Shown one piece after another: positions 8,519 through 16,999 of a stretch of DNA of 64,000 bases. Every line of letters starts with the position of its first letter. Position 1 is the stretch's first letter. Where the stretch lies: positions 1-64,000 of the forward strand of contig CAUTYX010000003.1 of assembly GCA_963542695.1 (NCBI GenBank). The letters run 5' to 3'. The DNA comes from RUG100 sp963542695. GTDB taxonomy: Bacteria; Bacillota; Clostridia; Peptostreptococcales; Anaerovoracaceae. A program made the position numbers and the translations under genes. The notes under the pieces are model-generated. The model saw only the letters and a program-made list of their open reading frames with translations. It did no database searches and was not told the origin of the DNA.

Positions 8519-9715
8519 TTATATGCCGCTTTTCAACAGCTCCATAAACTGCTTGGCCAGCCGTGGCGTACGACCGTTGTTTCGCAAGGCGTGGGTTTCC
8601 GCTTTTTGATGCAATAATTGGGAATCCATATCTATCCGGTATAAACCGGCCAGTTGGTCTACTATGGACAAGTACTCTTCTTTACTGGGTTGCTGGAAGG
8701 TGATGGTCAGTCCAAAGCGAGCCGCCATAGAAGTGGTTTCCTGGAGGGTGTCGTTTAGATGCAAATCATCGCCTTCTCGGTCACGGAATTGTTCCTTAAT
8801 GAGATGACGTCGATTACTGGTTGCAAAGATGGCGATATTCTTGCTGTTGGAAGAAACACCTCCTTCCAAAATAGCTTTTAGAGCTGAAAAATTGTCATCG
8901 TTTTTGGAAAAACTCAAATCGTCAATAAACAATATGAACTTTAAAGGCAGGGTGCCCAAAGTGTCGGTAATAGCCGGAATATGGTGGATTTCCTGTTTAG
9001 TAACTTCCACCAATCGCAGCCCTTTCTTTGCATATTCATTGGCCACCGCCTTAATGGTGGAACTTTTTCCGGTGCCGGCATCTCCATACAGCAGCATGTT
9101 GTTGCAACCGGTACCTTTCAGTAGAGCATTGACATTGGCAATGATTTGCTGTTTTTGCCGTTGGTAGCCGAACAAATCCGAAAGGCGTTGGGGATCCGGA
9201 TAGAGTACCGGTGTGATTTTTCCGTCTTTAACAGAAAAGGTGTGGTACTTGGCATAGATACCAAAACCTTTTTCCGGCAATGTTTCAAGGCGCGCCATGT
9301 ACTTGTATTTTAAATCAACCGGGGAATTATCCCACTGGGGTAAAAAGCCGTGGTAGTTAATAGAACGCTGTACTTCTTTGCTGGTTAACTGTGTCAATTC
9401 CTGTAATAAATCCAACTCTGCCAAAAGGCTTTCCTTTACAGAATCCGATAAAGGAACACCGGCGGCATACTGGTGAATGTAAAAGTTTTCGTTATCCAGT
9501 ACCAGATCGGTAATGTATTTAGATAAATCCGGGCAGGATTCATAGAGCATGGACACAAAAGTACTATAGGAACGAATGGCGTCCAGGGTATGCTCTGCCT
9601 TATCTGAGGCGTACAGCATATCTCGCAGCGCTTTTATAACAGGATCTTCCAGGAGTCCATGAAAAATCGTCAAAGTCTCCATGCGCATACTTAGCATAAA
9701 ATTATCTTTTGCCAC
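8519..9715 (-). CDS. DUF815-family AAA ATPase
   Basis: Cytoplasmic ATP-binding protein of 398 aa matching the DUF815/AAA group. The C-terminal half carries Walker A LYGDAGTGKSSTIK, Walker B FILFIDDLSF and sensor-1-like IFATSNRRH; the N-terminal 170 residues are helical and family-specific. The GTG start is chosen because AGGAGG lies nine bases upstream; an in-frame ATG at residue 7 is the alternative. It is monocistronic with its own promoter. The biological role of DUF815 ATPases is not established. Confidence 0.86.
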   Translation of the reverse strand: MAKDNFMLSMRMETLTIFHGLLEDPVIKALRDMLYASDKAEHTLDAIRSYSTFVSMLYESCPDLSKYITDLVLDNENFYIHQYAAGVPLSDSVKESLLAELDLLQELTQLTSKEVQRSINYHGFLPQWDNSPVDLKYKYMARLETLPEKGFGIYAKYHTFSVKDGKITPVLYPDPQRLSDLFGYQRQKQQIIANVNALLKGTGCNNMLLYGDAGTGKSSTIKAVANEYAKKGLRLVEVTKQEIHHIPAITDTLGTLPLKFILFIDDLSFSKNDDNFSALKAILEGGVSSNSKNIAIFATSNRRHLIKEQFRDREGDDLHLNDTLQETTSMAARFGLTITFQQPSKEEYLSIVDQLAGLYRIDMDSQLLHQKAETHALRNNGRTPRLAKQFMELLKSGI

Positions 9716-9760
9716 AGAACATCGCCTCCTGTTTTTTCAAAATGTTTCTCATCTATGTTC

Positions 9761-9789
9761 AGTGTATGCTTGCAAGAAAACAGTGTCAA
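9761..9789 (-). promoter_or_regulatory. Promoter for the DUF815 ATPase gene
   Basis: Read on the minus strand: TTGACA, a 17-bp spacer and TACACT, ending 46 bases before the GTG start. The -35 box is perfect. Confidence 0.65.
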
Positions 9790-9829
9790 TATGGAGATAC
9801 GTTAATGACTACTGAAACAATGGGAATTG

Positions 9830-9838
9830 TGCTATAAT
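9830..9838 (+). promoter_or_regulatory. Extended -10 promoter for the ior operon
   Basis: TGCTATAAT is a perfect extended -10 element about 86 bases before iorA. No convincing -35 box is visible, which is common for extended -10 promoters. Confidence 0.55.
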
Positions 9839-9923
9839 ATTTTAATTGCAAAATATCCCGGTAAAAGGTGACAGACTGTAAAGGCAGGAGCCTTTGCCGG
9901 AGTGGAGATATAGGAGGGATGAT

Positions 9924-11699
9924 ATGAGAAAAATTATGTCGGGGAACGAAGCGGCAGCACGGGGCGCCTTTGAAGCAGGCGTTGCATTTGCCAGCGCCTA
10001 TCCGGGAACACCTAGTACGGAAATCCTTGAAAACCTTAGTAAGTACAAGGACGATTTATATAGTGAATGGGCACCTAATGAAAAGGTGGCTGTAGAAGCC
10101 AGCATCGGGGCATCTGTTGCCGGTGTGCGTTCCATTGCAGCCATGAAACACGTAGGTCTCAATGTGGCGGCAGACCCTGTGTTTACCTTTGCTTATACCG
10201 GGGTGACCGGCGGAATGGTAATCGTATCTGCTGATGACCCGGGGATGCACAGCTCCCAAAACGAACAAGACAACAGAAACTATGTCACTGCTGCCAGGTT
10301 GTTGATGTTGGAACCCTCCGATAGCCAGGAATCCAAAGATTATATGAAACTGGGACTGGAGCTTTCGGAGAAATTTGACACACCGGTGCTAATGCGGATG
10401 ACCACTAGAGTCTGTCATTCCAAGGGTCTGGTAGAGTTAGGTGACAGAGTGGAGAAGGCCATTGTTCCCTACCAAAAAAATATAAAAAAATATGTAGCCA
10501 CACCGGCTAATGCAAAGGTTTTGCGTGTGAAATTGGAAGAACGGCTGGCAGCTATGGAAGAATACGCATGCCAAGCGGAAATCAATCAACCGGAATACAA
10601 TGATAAGAAAATCGGTGTCGTGACCAGTGGCATTGCTTATCAATACGCAAGAGAAACTTTTGGAGAAGAGGCCAGCTACTTGAAACTGGGGATGACCTTC
10701 CCTATGCCAAGAAATTTGCTGAAGGAATTTGCTTCTCAGGTAGATACACTCTACGTAGTGGAAGAAATGGATCCATATATTGAGAATCACCTGAAGATGC
10801 TGGGGATTGACTGCATTGGAAAAGATGTAATTCCTCGCTATGATGAACTGAATACAGACATCGTAAAGAAAGCAGTATTCGGAACCGATATTGATGCCGT
10901 CACTTCGGAAAAAAAGGCAGTAATGCGTCCGCCTACACTCTGTGCAGGGTGTCCGCATAGAGGCTTTTTCTACACATTGGCACAAAAGAAAAATGTGATG
11001 ATTTCCGGAGACATCGGCTGCTATACATTGGGTTCTGCAGCGCCGCTGTCTGCCATTGACACTACGTTCTGTATGGGAGCCAGTATTAGTGCCGGCCATG
11101 GAGCCAGCATTGCACTAAAGAGAGGCGGTATGGATACCAAGGTGGTCTCTGTTATCGGTGACTCCACCTTTTTCCATAGTGGCATTACTTCCCTGATGGA
11201 TGCCGTATACAACGGCGGCAGCAATACAACAGTTATTTTAGATAATCGTATTACAGGGATGACAGGGCATCAGCAAAACCCGGGAACAGGATATACACTC
11301 ATGGGAGAACCGGCGACAGAAGTGGATATTCCGGCTCTTTGCAAGGCTCTGGGGATGAAGGAAGAAAATATTTACATTGTGAATCCTAACCATCTGGATG
11401 AAGTGGACAAGGCGCTGGATGAAGCTTTGGAAAAAGAGGAACCGACGGTTATTATTACCAAATGGCCTTGTGTTTTGAAGAAGTTTTCACCTCAGGATCA
11501 GGAACGCTTTGATCTGTCTCCAAAGACGTGCGTAATTGACCAGGACAAATGCCGTAACTGCAAGATGTGCGTAAAATGTGGATGCCCGGCTATATACAGC
11601 ACCAAGGAAAAGGTTACCATTCAGCAGGATCCATGTACAGGCTGCGGTGTTTGTGCACAGATTTGTCCATTTGATGCCATTGAGGAGGTAAAAAGATGA
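9924..11699 (+). CDS. iorA: Indolepyruvate:ferredoxin oxidoreductase, alpha subunit
   Basis: Large subunit (591 aa) of the thiamine-diphosphate enzyme that oxidatively decarboxylates aryl pyruvates to aryl-acetyl-CoA while reducing ferredoxin. The N-terminal pyrimidine-binding domain starts MSGNEAAARGAFEAG. ThDP-binding residues are in the central GDIGCYTLG and GDSTFFHSG regions. The C-terminus has two [4Fe-4S] clusters (CRNCKMCVKCGC and CTGCGVCAQICPF). I start at the ATG with TAGGAGGG five bases upstream, not the in-frame TTG 30 bases earlier. It overlaps iorB by four bases (ATGA), giving the usual two-subunit operon. Confidence 0.96.
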   Translation: MRKIMSGNEAAARGAFEAGVAFASAYPGTPSTEILENLSKYKDDLYSEWAPNEKVAVEASIGASVAGVRSIAAMKHVGLNVAADPVFTFAYTGVTGGMVIVSADDPGMHSSQNEQDNRNYVTAARLLMLEPSDSQESKDYMKLGLELSEKFDTPVLMRMTTRVCHSKGLVELGDRVEKAIVPYQKNIKKYVATPANAKVLRVKLEERLAAMEEYACQAEINQPEYNDKKIGVVTSGIAYQYARETFGEEASYLKLGMTFPMPRNLLKEFASQVDTLYVVEEMDPYIENHLKMLGIDCIGKDVIPRYDELNTDIVKKAVFGTDIDAVTSEKKAVMRPPTLCAGCPHRGFFYTLAQKKNVMISGDIGCYTLGSAAPLSAIDTTFCMGASISAGHGASIALKRGGMDTKVVSVIGDSTFFHSGITSLMDAVYNGGSNTTVILDNRITGMTGHQQNPGTGYTLMGEPATEVDIPALCKALGMKEENIYIVNPNHLDEVDKALDEALEKEEPTVIITKWPCVLKKFSPQDQERFDLSPKTCVIDQDKCRNCKMCVKCGCPAIYSTKEKVTIQQDPCTGCGVCAQICPFDAIEEVKR

Positions 11700-12268
11700 G
11701 TGAAGTAAAGAATATTCTTCTGGTTGGTGTTGGTGGACAGGGAACCATACTGGCCAGCAAAATTCTAACCAGCGGGCTAATAGAAGCCGGATACGAAGTA
11801 AAAATGAGTGAAATTCACGGTATGAGCCAGCGTGGCGGCAGTGTTTCTACCCAGGTACGCTATGGGAAAAAAGTCTATTCTCCCATTGTTGGGAAAGGTT
11901 CTGCAGATGTAATTGTGGCTTTTGAAAAAATGGAAGCGCTTCGTTGGCTTGAGTATCTGAAACCGGATGGAAAAATGGTTATTAACGATTTTGAAATTCC
12001 TTCAGCGCCGATTCTCATGGGAACAGCAGAGTATCCGGAAGGAATTTTAGAAGAACTGGATGGAAAAATTCGGATTCGAACCATCAAGGCCGGCGAAATT
12101 GCCAATGAACTGGGGAACCCAAAGACTATGAACGTTGTTTTGTTGGGAGCTTTGGTAAAAGCCATGAAAGTAGATGGCGTAGATTGGAAGAAAGCTGTGG
12201 AGAACAATGTGAAAAAGGGTTTTGAAGAATTGAATATTAAGGCCTTTGAAGCCGGGTTTTCTCTGTAG
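11696..12268 (+). CDS. iorB: Indolepyruvate:ferredoxin oxidoreductase, beta subunit
   Basis: Gamma-domain subunit of 190 aa. The N-terminal Rossmann-like segment has the conserved VGVGGQGTILASKIL and the family HGMSQRGGSVSTQVR. With IorA it forms the complex that converts transamination products of Trp, Phe and Tyr to acyl-CoA and reduced ferredoxin. The start overlaps the iorA stop (ATGA). The aminotransferase 58 bases downstream would supply the 2-oxo acids, so the three genes read as an aromatic amino acid oxidation module. Confidence 0.95.
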   Translation: MSEVKNILLVGVGGQGTILASKILTSGLIEAGYEVKMSEIHGMSQRGGSVSTQVRYGKKVYSPIVGKGSADVIVAFEKMEALRWLEYLKPDGKMVINDFEIPSAPILMGTAEYPEGILEELDGKIRIRTIKAGEIANELGNPKTMNVVLLGALVKAMKVDGVDWKKAVENNVKKGFEELNIKAFEAGFSL

Positions 12269-12326
12269 TTGAAAAACAAAGACTGAAAGCAAATAGGAAA
12301 AGAAAGAAAAAGGGAGTAGAAATACA

Positions 12327-13520
12327 GTGACAGCAAAATGCATGATGCCTTATGTAGAAGGCAGTTCGGCTATTCGGGAAATGTTCGAAGCAGGTTCCCG
12401 TATGGCAGCAGAAATCGGAGCGGAGAACGTATATGATTTTAGCTTGGGGAATCCCAGTTTGCCGGCACCAAAGGCGGTAAACCAGGCCATCAAAGACATT
12501 GTGGATCAGGAAGATTCTGTCTTTATTCATGGTTATAATAAAAGTAACAGTGGCTACGAAGACGTTCGCCGGACCGTGGCAGAACACGTCAACAAGCTGC
12601 ATGGAACATCCTATGATGCCAAGAATATTATTATGACAGTGGGAGCGGCCAGTGGGTTAAACGTAGCCATTAAGACACTGGTGGATCCCGGTGAAGAAAT
12701 TCTTGCCTTTGCCCCATACTTTGTAGAGTATGGAAATTATGCGGCTAATCATGGCTCTGTTTTGAAGGCTGTGCCGGCAGACACCGAGACCTTCCAGCCC
12801 AACCTGCAAAAGATGGAAGAGATGATTACGGAAAAAACCAGGGCGGTAATTATTAACTCCCCCAATAACCCTACGGGTACTGTATATTCCGCAGAGACAT
12901 TGACGGCTTTGGGTGAAATTTTAACCGGGAAAGCAGCAGAATTCGGAGCTCCTATCTATATCATTGCCGATGAACCGTACCGGGAACTGGCCTATGACGG
13001 TGTGGATGTTCCTTTTGTTCCAAACTACTATGATAATACAGTAGTCGGATATTCCTGGAGCAAGTCTCTTTCCCTGCCGGGAGAGAGAATCGGGTATTTG
13101 CTGCTGCCGGACACTATGGACGATGTGGACAACGCCAGAGCGGCAGCCAATATATGCAACCGCGTACTGGGCTATGTCAATGCACCTACCCTGATACAGC
13201 GTGCCGTGGCCAGGTGTATCGAAGAAAAAACAGATATTGTCAGCTACGACAAGAATCGGCAGGATTTGTACAAGGGATTAACCGATATTGGATATCAATG
13301 TGCCAAACCCCAAGGTGCGTTTTATTTGTGGGTAAAAACACCTATTGATGATAAAGAGTTTTGTGCCAAAGCCAAAGAATTTCACATTCTGGCAGTACCG
13401 GGAACTTCCTTTGCATGCCCGGGATATGTGCGGTTGGCCTATTGTGTCTCTAACGAAACCATCGTAAATTCATTGCCGGCTTTTGAGCAGTTGTATGAGG
13501 CGTTGACTGGCGGAAAGTAA
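12327..13520 (+). CDS. Class I/II PLP-dependent aminotransferase
   Basis: Cytoplasmic aminotransferase of 397 aa with GTG start after AGGGAG. Fold-type I motifs: NSPNNPTGTVY, IADEPYRELAYDG, and the PLP lysine in YSWSKSLSLPGERIGYL (Lys246). The C-terminus ends with the substrate-binding Arg region FACPGYVRLAYCVS. Position directly behind iorAB suggests it feeds aromatic 2-oxo acids to that enzyme. Substrate range cannot be read from sequence; aspartate- or alanine-type specificity is possible. Confidence 0.9.
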   Translation: MTAKCMMPYVEGSSAIREMFEAGSRMAAEIGAENVYDFSLGNPSLPAPKAVNQAIKDIVDQEDSVFIHGYNKSNSGYEDVRRTVAEHVNKLHGTSYDAKNIIMTVGAASGLNVAIKTLVDPGEEILAFAPYFVEYGNYAANHGSVLKAVPADTETFQPNLQKMEEMITEKTRAVIINSPNNPTGTVYSAETLTALGEILTGKAAEFGAPIYIIADEPYRELAYDGVDVPFVPNYYDNTVVGYSWSKSLSLPGERIGYLLLPDTMDDVDNARAAANICNRVLGYVNAPTLIQRAVARCIEEKTDIVSYDKNRQDLYKGLTDIGYQCAKPQGAFYLWVKTPIDDKEFCAKAKEFHILAVPGTSFACPGYVRLAYCVSNETIVNSLPAFEQLYEALTGGK

Positions 13521-13525
13521 GGAGA

Positions 13526-14218
13526 ATGAAGAAAGTAAGAAACCTGCTAATCGCATTTATTGCCGTTATCTTACTGGTTTTTGTAGGGAGTAATGCAGTG
13601 GTGGTAGGTACCACCAAAGGAAATATTAAAGCTAAGGCTTGTACTTTTCAATGTGGATTTTCTAAAAAGGAAATGACAGTCTTAAAAGACTACAAAGCCG
13701 ATTGCATTTTGGTGCTGGGGGCAGCTGTCAATCCTGACGGGACACCATCTAAGATGCTTAGAGACAGACTGGATGTAGGCCTTGCCTTATATAAGGCCGG
13801 CGTGGCTAAAAAGCTGCTGCTGTCGGGAGATAACGAATCGGTAGAATATAATGAAGTCAAAGCCATGAAGAATTATATGGTGTCTCATGGAGCTAAGGGA
13901 AAAGATATCTTTTTAGATCACGCCGGATTTTCCACCTATGAAAGCATGTATCGAGCCAAGGCCATTTTCGGCTGCCGTAGACTGATTGTGGTGACACAGA
14001 CCTACCACCAATACAGAGCCATCTATGGAGCAGAAGGGCGAGGCATTGAAACTGTCGGTGTTAGTGCCGATCAGCAACGATACCGTGGTCAACTGGTGCG
14101 AGATTGGCGAGAGTTTTTGGCCAGAACAAAGGACTTTTTCTTGCGGCTGGCGCAGACAAAACCTACTTTTTTAGGAGAGAAGATTCCTATTACAGGCAAT
14201 GGAAAGACAACGTGGTGA
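13526..14218 (+). CDS. SanA/YdcF-like DUF218 membrane protein
   Basis: Protein of 230 aa with one N-terminal TM anchor (about residues 5-28), then a DUF218 domain on the outer face. Family features are DCILVLGAAVNPDGTPSKMLRDRLDVGLALYKAG, LLLSGDN (split by a short gap), STYESMYRAKAIF and VVTQTYHQYRA. SanA-type proteins affect envelope integrity and vancomycin sensitivity in enterobacteria; the chemistry is unknown. It starts six bases after the aminotransferase and is probably co-transcribed. Confidence 0.85.
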   Translation: MKKVRNLLIAFIAVILLVFVGSNAVVVGTTKGNIKAKACTFQCGFSKKEMTVLKDYKADCILVLGAAVNPDGTPSKMLRDRLDVGLALYKAGVAKKLLLSGDNESVEYNEVKAMKNYMVSHGAKGKDIFLDHAGFSTYESMYRAKAIFGCRRLIVVTQTYHQYRAIYGAEGRGIETVGVSADQQRYRGQLVRDWREFLARTKDFFLRLAQTKPTFLGEKIPITGNGKTTW

Positions 14219-14224
14219 TATTCT

Positions 14225-14467
14225 ATGGACAGCAAAAAAAGAAATCCTATGACAGGGCGGAAAAAAGCAATTATTGCCATGCTCCTTTGTGGCTTTGGAG
14301 CCATTGAATTTCCGGGTATCCTTTTTATAGGGCACCTGGTAACGCCAAAAATATTCGGATTTCCATTTCTGTATGGTTACTTAATTATCTGCTGGATATA
14401 CATGGTGCTGGTTCTTTTTTACGCTTGGCGTACCAGATGGGGGAAAGAACCCTTTCGCCTGTTTTAG
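14225..14467 (+). CDS. Small membrane protein, unknown function
   Basis: An 80-aa ORF following the SanA-like gene by six bases. A basic N-terminus (MDSKKRNPMTGRKK) leads into two hydrophobic helices (about residues 15-38 and 44-65) and a short basic tail. Small 2-TM proteins of this kind often accompany sodium symporters (DUF997/YhdT-like), but there is no symporter immediately adjacent and I cannot assign it. It ends 21 bases from the convergent response regulator gene. Confidence 0.6.
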   Translation: MDSKKRNPMTGRKKAIIAMLLCGFGAIEFPGILFIGHLVTPKIFGFPFLYGYLIICWIYMVLVLFYAWRTRWGKEPFRLF

Positions 14468-14488
14468 CTTGTCGCAGCTTATTTTACT

Positions 14489-15193
14489 TTAGGGCTTAGG
14501 ATTGAACTTGTAGCCGACACCTCTGACGTTGATAATGAATTTGGAGTGAGAGGGATCGGCTTCTATTTTTTTGCGTAGGTTGCTGATATAAACCATAACT
14601 GTTTTGGTGTCATTTTCCATGCAGACGGTTTTCCATACTTGTTCGTAAATTTGCGAAGCGGAATATACCTTCTTTGGATTTTCCATAAGAAGGCGGAGAA
14701 TATCAAACTCTTTGGAAGTCAGGGATACCGGTTGGTTGTCTACATAAACTTCATAAGCGTCCAAATCTACATGCAGGTTTCCGAAGGTATAGGTAGTCTG
14801 GCTTCCTTCTTCTGCGGCATTGCTTTTGTTGCGACGACGAAGGTGAGCCTTGATACGGGCAATTAGTTCCCCGGGCATAAAGGGTTTTGTAATGTAGTCG
14901 TCTCCGCCGGCAGCTAAGGCTATGATTTTATCAATTTCCTGGGTTTTGGCACTAAGGAATATAATCGGTGCATCGCTATATTTGCGAATGTCTAAACATA
15001 AAGATGTGCCATCGGCATCCGGCAGCATAATGTCCAGAATAATCAAATCCGGATCTTCTTTTTTTACCAGTGCCAAGGCTTCTGCTCCATTATAGGCGGA
15101 GTAAGACCGATAGTGCTCGTTGTTTACATAGGAAGCAATCAGTTTATTAATGGGTTTTTCGTCATCAACAATGAGTATTTTTTCTTCAGCCAT
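14489..15193 (-). CDS. OmpR-family response regulator (second system)
   Basis: DNA-binding regulator of 234 aa. Receiver with Asp10-Asp11, phospho-acceptor Asp54 in LIILDIMLPD, and the Lys of ITKPF; winged-helix C-terminal domain ending NVRGVGYKFNPKP. Encoded two bases downstream of its histidine kinase on the same strand, so transcribed kinase first. The divergently transcribed sodium:solute symporter at the other side of the kinase is a plausible target, an inference from position only. Confidence 0.93.
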   Translation of the reverse strand: MAEEKILIVDDEKPINKLIASYVNNEHYRSYSAYNGAEALALVKKEDPDLIILDIMLPDADGTSLCLDIRKYSDAPIIFLSAKTQEIDKIIALAAGGDDYITKPFMPGELIARIKAHLRRRNKSNAAEEGSQTTYTFGNLHVDLDAYEVYVDNQPVSLTSKEFDILRLLMENPKKVYSASQIYEQVWKTVCMENDTKTVMVYISNLRKKIEADPSHSKFIINVRGVGYKFNPKP

Positions 15194-15195
15194 GA

Positions 15196-16896
15196 TTATG
15201 TCTCCTTGTACAATGGAATTGAGAAGGTAAAGGTACAGCCTTTCCCCTTGTTATTATACACGCCAATGTCCCCTTTGTGGGCAGCAATGATTTCTTTTGA
15301 CAAAGTCAGCCCCAGCCCCCGGCCGCTACGGGTGACTTCTGTTTGTTTGGAACGGTAAAATCGTTCAAAGAGATGGAGGCTATCCTCGTCAGATACTCCC
15401 GGACCCTGGTCACGGACGCCTACCGAGAAGATGTTTTCTTTTTCGTTGATTGCAAAGAGCAAGCCGATGGAGGTTTCCGGATAGGAGTATTTTATGGCAT
15501 TGGAAACCAAATTGGCCATCACCTGTGAAATTCGTTCTTCATCTCCGACAATATAGGTATCTTCCGGTAAAGTGTCCAATCCCCGGACAATGCCCTGATA
15601 ATAGTTTTGCTGGATTTCCGGCAGGTATTCTTCTACAAGGGTCTGTGACAGCTCTTTTACATCCAGTATCATAAAATCAAAGGAAAACTGATTGGTTTCC
15701 ATTTTGGAAAGTTGCCCCAGATCATCAATTAGCGTTTTTAAGGTGTTGGTTTTTACAGCAATAATCTCCAAGGCATCTCGAATATCGTCGGGATCTGTTA
15801 ATACCCCGTCTTGAATGGCAGTGGTAAACCCGGAAATAGAAGTTAGAGGCGTTCGCAGCTCATGAGATACATAAGAAAGCAAGTGGTCGCGTTCTTCTTT
15901 ATGCTGAATCTGTTCCAGCTGGGAAGATTGAATTTCGTTGATGTCTTGCATTTCGCATTCAATGGCAATGGGGAGACCGTTGTGATCACGAATAACCATA
16001 ACATTCATCTGGGCCCAGAAGGGATCCTTGTCTCGTGGGACGATGCGTATGGTGTAGACGTTGCCGGCAGGAATCATGCCGTTTAATAAGTCTTTCATAT
16101 CATCCATGTATTCGGCTTCTACAATATCCACCAATAGTTTTGGGTTATCATAAAAAGCTTGCTGGGAATAGCCGGTTAGATCTTTTACAGAAGGACTGAT
16201 GTACTGAAAACGTTTTGCCGGATACAAATCGTAGTAGAAAATCAGTTCTCGCAAATTATTTACTACATTCTCATAAATTTGATTCTTCATTTTTTCCGAC
16301 ACAGATGAAGACTGAATGTATACTGCCAAAAGGCAAATACTGCTGATATTAAAGAGAATCAGTTCCGTAGAGTACACCAGATAGGAGCGACCGATATAAA
16401 TCTCCACAATGGACAAGACCGCACTGCCGTATCCCCACAAAATAAAGGCCAAAGAGGCAATTCCTATCTCGATAGAGCCTAAGAGAGAAGCCTTGCTGAG
16501 AAGATAGCACATGACACTGGCCATAACAATTTGGAAGATACTCAGCGGGATATAGAAAGAAATCAACTCAAACTGATAGACGGTGCAAATACATGATAAC
16601 AGCAGCAGGTAGATGGAAAACCGGTACCAATAAGCCGGAATGGGCAAGTGAACGTATTTGTACATTCCTACCAGCAACAGTAAAACGATTCCCATGTCTA
16701 CCAGTTTTCGCAGCTGCAGGAAAAAGGCATTGTCGGAGGTTAAATTCAGCAATAAAAAAATCATGCTGACAAAGTACAGCATCCATGCAAATCCCCAAAA
16801 GAGCAGGGCTCTTTCCCGGCGTCGATAGTACATATAAAAGTAGACGACGCTAATTAGGGGCAATAATGAAAATGGTATTACTAGAAACTGATACAA
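15196..16896 (-). CDS. Seven-helix sensor histidine kinase with PAS domain
   Basis: Kinase of 566 aa. The first ~200 residues contain about six or seven TM helices with very short loops, so the signal is probably sensed in the membrane. A PAS domain follows (about 210-330, LRELIFYYDL to ECEMQDINE), then HisKA with SYVSHELRTPLTSISGF and HATPase with NLVSNAIKYS, VRDQGPGVS and SGRGLGLTLSKE. The TTG start has an AGGTGA ribosome site. The regulator gene starts two bases after its stop. The integral-membrane sensor next to a symporter gene hints at transport-linked sensing. Confidence 0.91.
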   Translation of the reverse strand: MYQFLVIPFSLLPLISVVYFYMYYRRRERALLFWGFAWMLYFVSMIFLLLNLTSDNAFFLQLRKLVDMGIVLLLLVGMYKYVHLPIPAYWYRFSIYLLLLSCICTVYQFELISFYIPLSIFQIVMASVMCYLLSKASLLGSIEIGIASLAFILWGYGSAVLSIVEIYIGRSYLVYSTELILFNISSICLLAVYIQSSSVSEKMKNQIYENVVNNLRELIFYYDLYPAKRFQYISPSVKDLTGYSQQAFYDNPKLLVDIVEAEYMDDMKDLLNGMIPAGNVYTIRIVPRDKDPFWAQMNVMVIRDHNGLPIAIECEMQDINEIQSSQLEQIQHKEERDHLLSYVSHELRTPLTSISGFTTAIQDGVLTDPDDIRDALEIIAVKTNTLKTLIDDLGQLSKMETNQFSFDFMILDVKELSQTLVEEYLPEIQQNYYQGIVRGLDTLPEDTYIVGDEERISQVMANLVSNAIKYSYPETSIGLLFAINEKENIFSVGVRDQGPGVSDEDSLHLFERFYRSKQTEVTRSGRGLGLTLSKEIIAAHKGDIGVYNNKGKGCTFTFSIPLYKET

Positions 16897-16999
16897 AGGT
16901 CACCTCGTTTTCATGATTTTATTATATAGTATCCTTGTGATAGAATAAAGAATATCTTTGCTCCAGTGGCATGTATAAAAAAGTAGAAAGGGAGGATGT

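Noticed and set aside
10437..11099. Long minus-strand open frame opposite iorA (220 codons)
   Set aside because: Composition is Cys/His/Phe-rich with no family features, and the plus strand encodes the conserved core of IorA.
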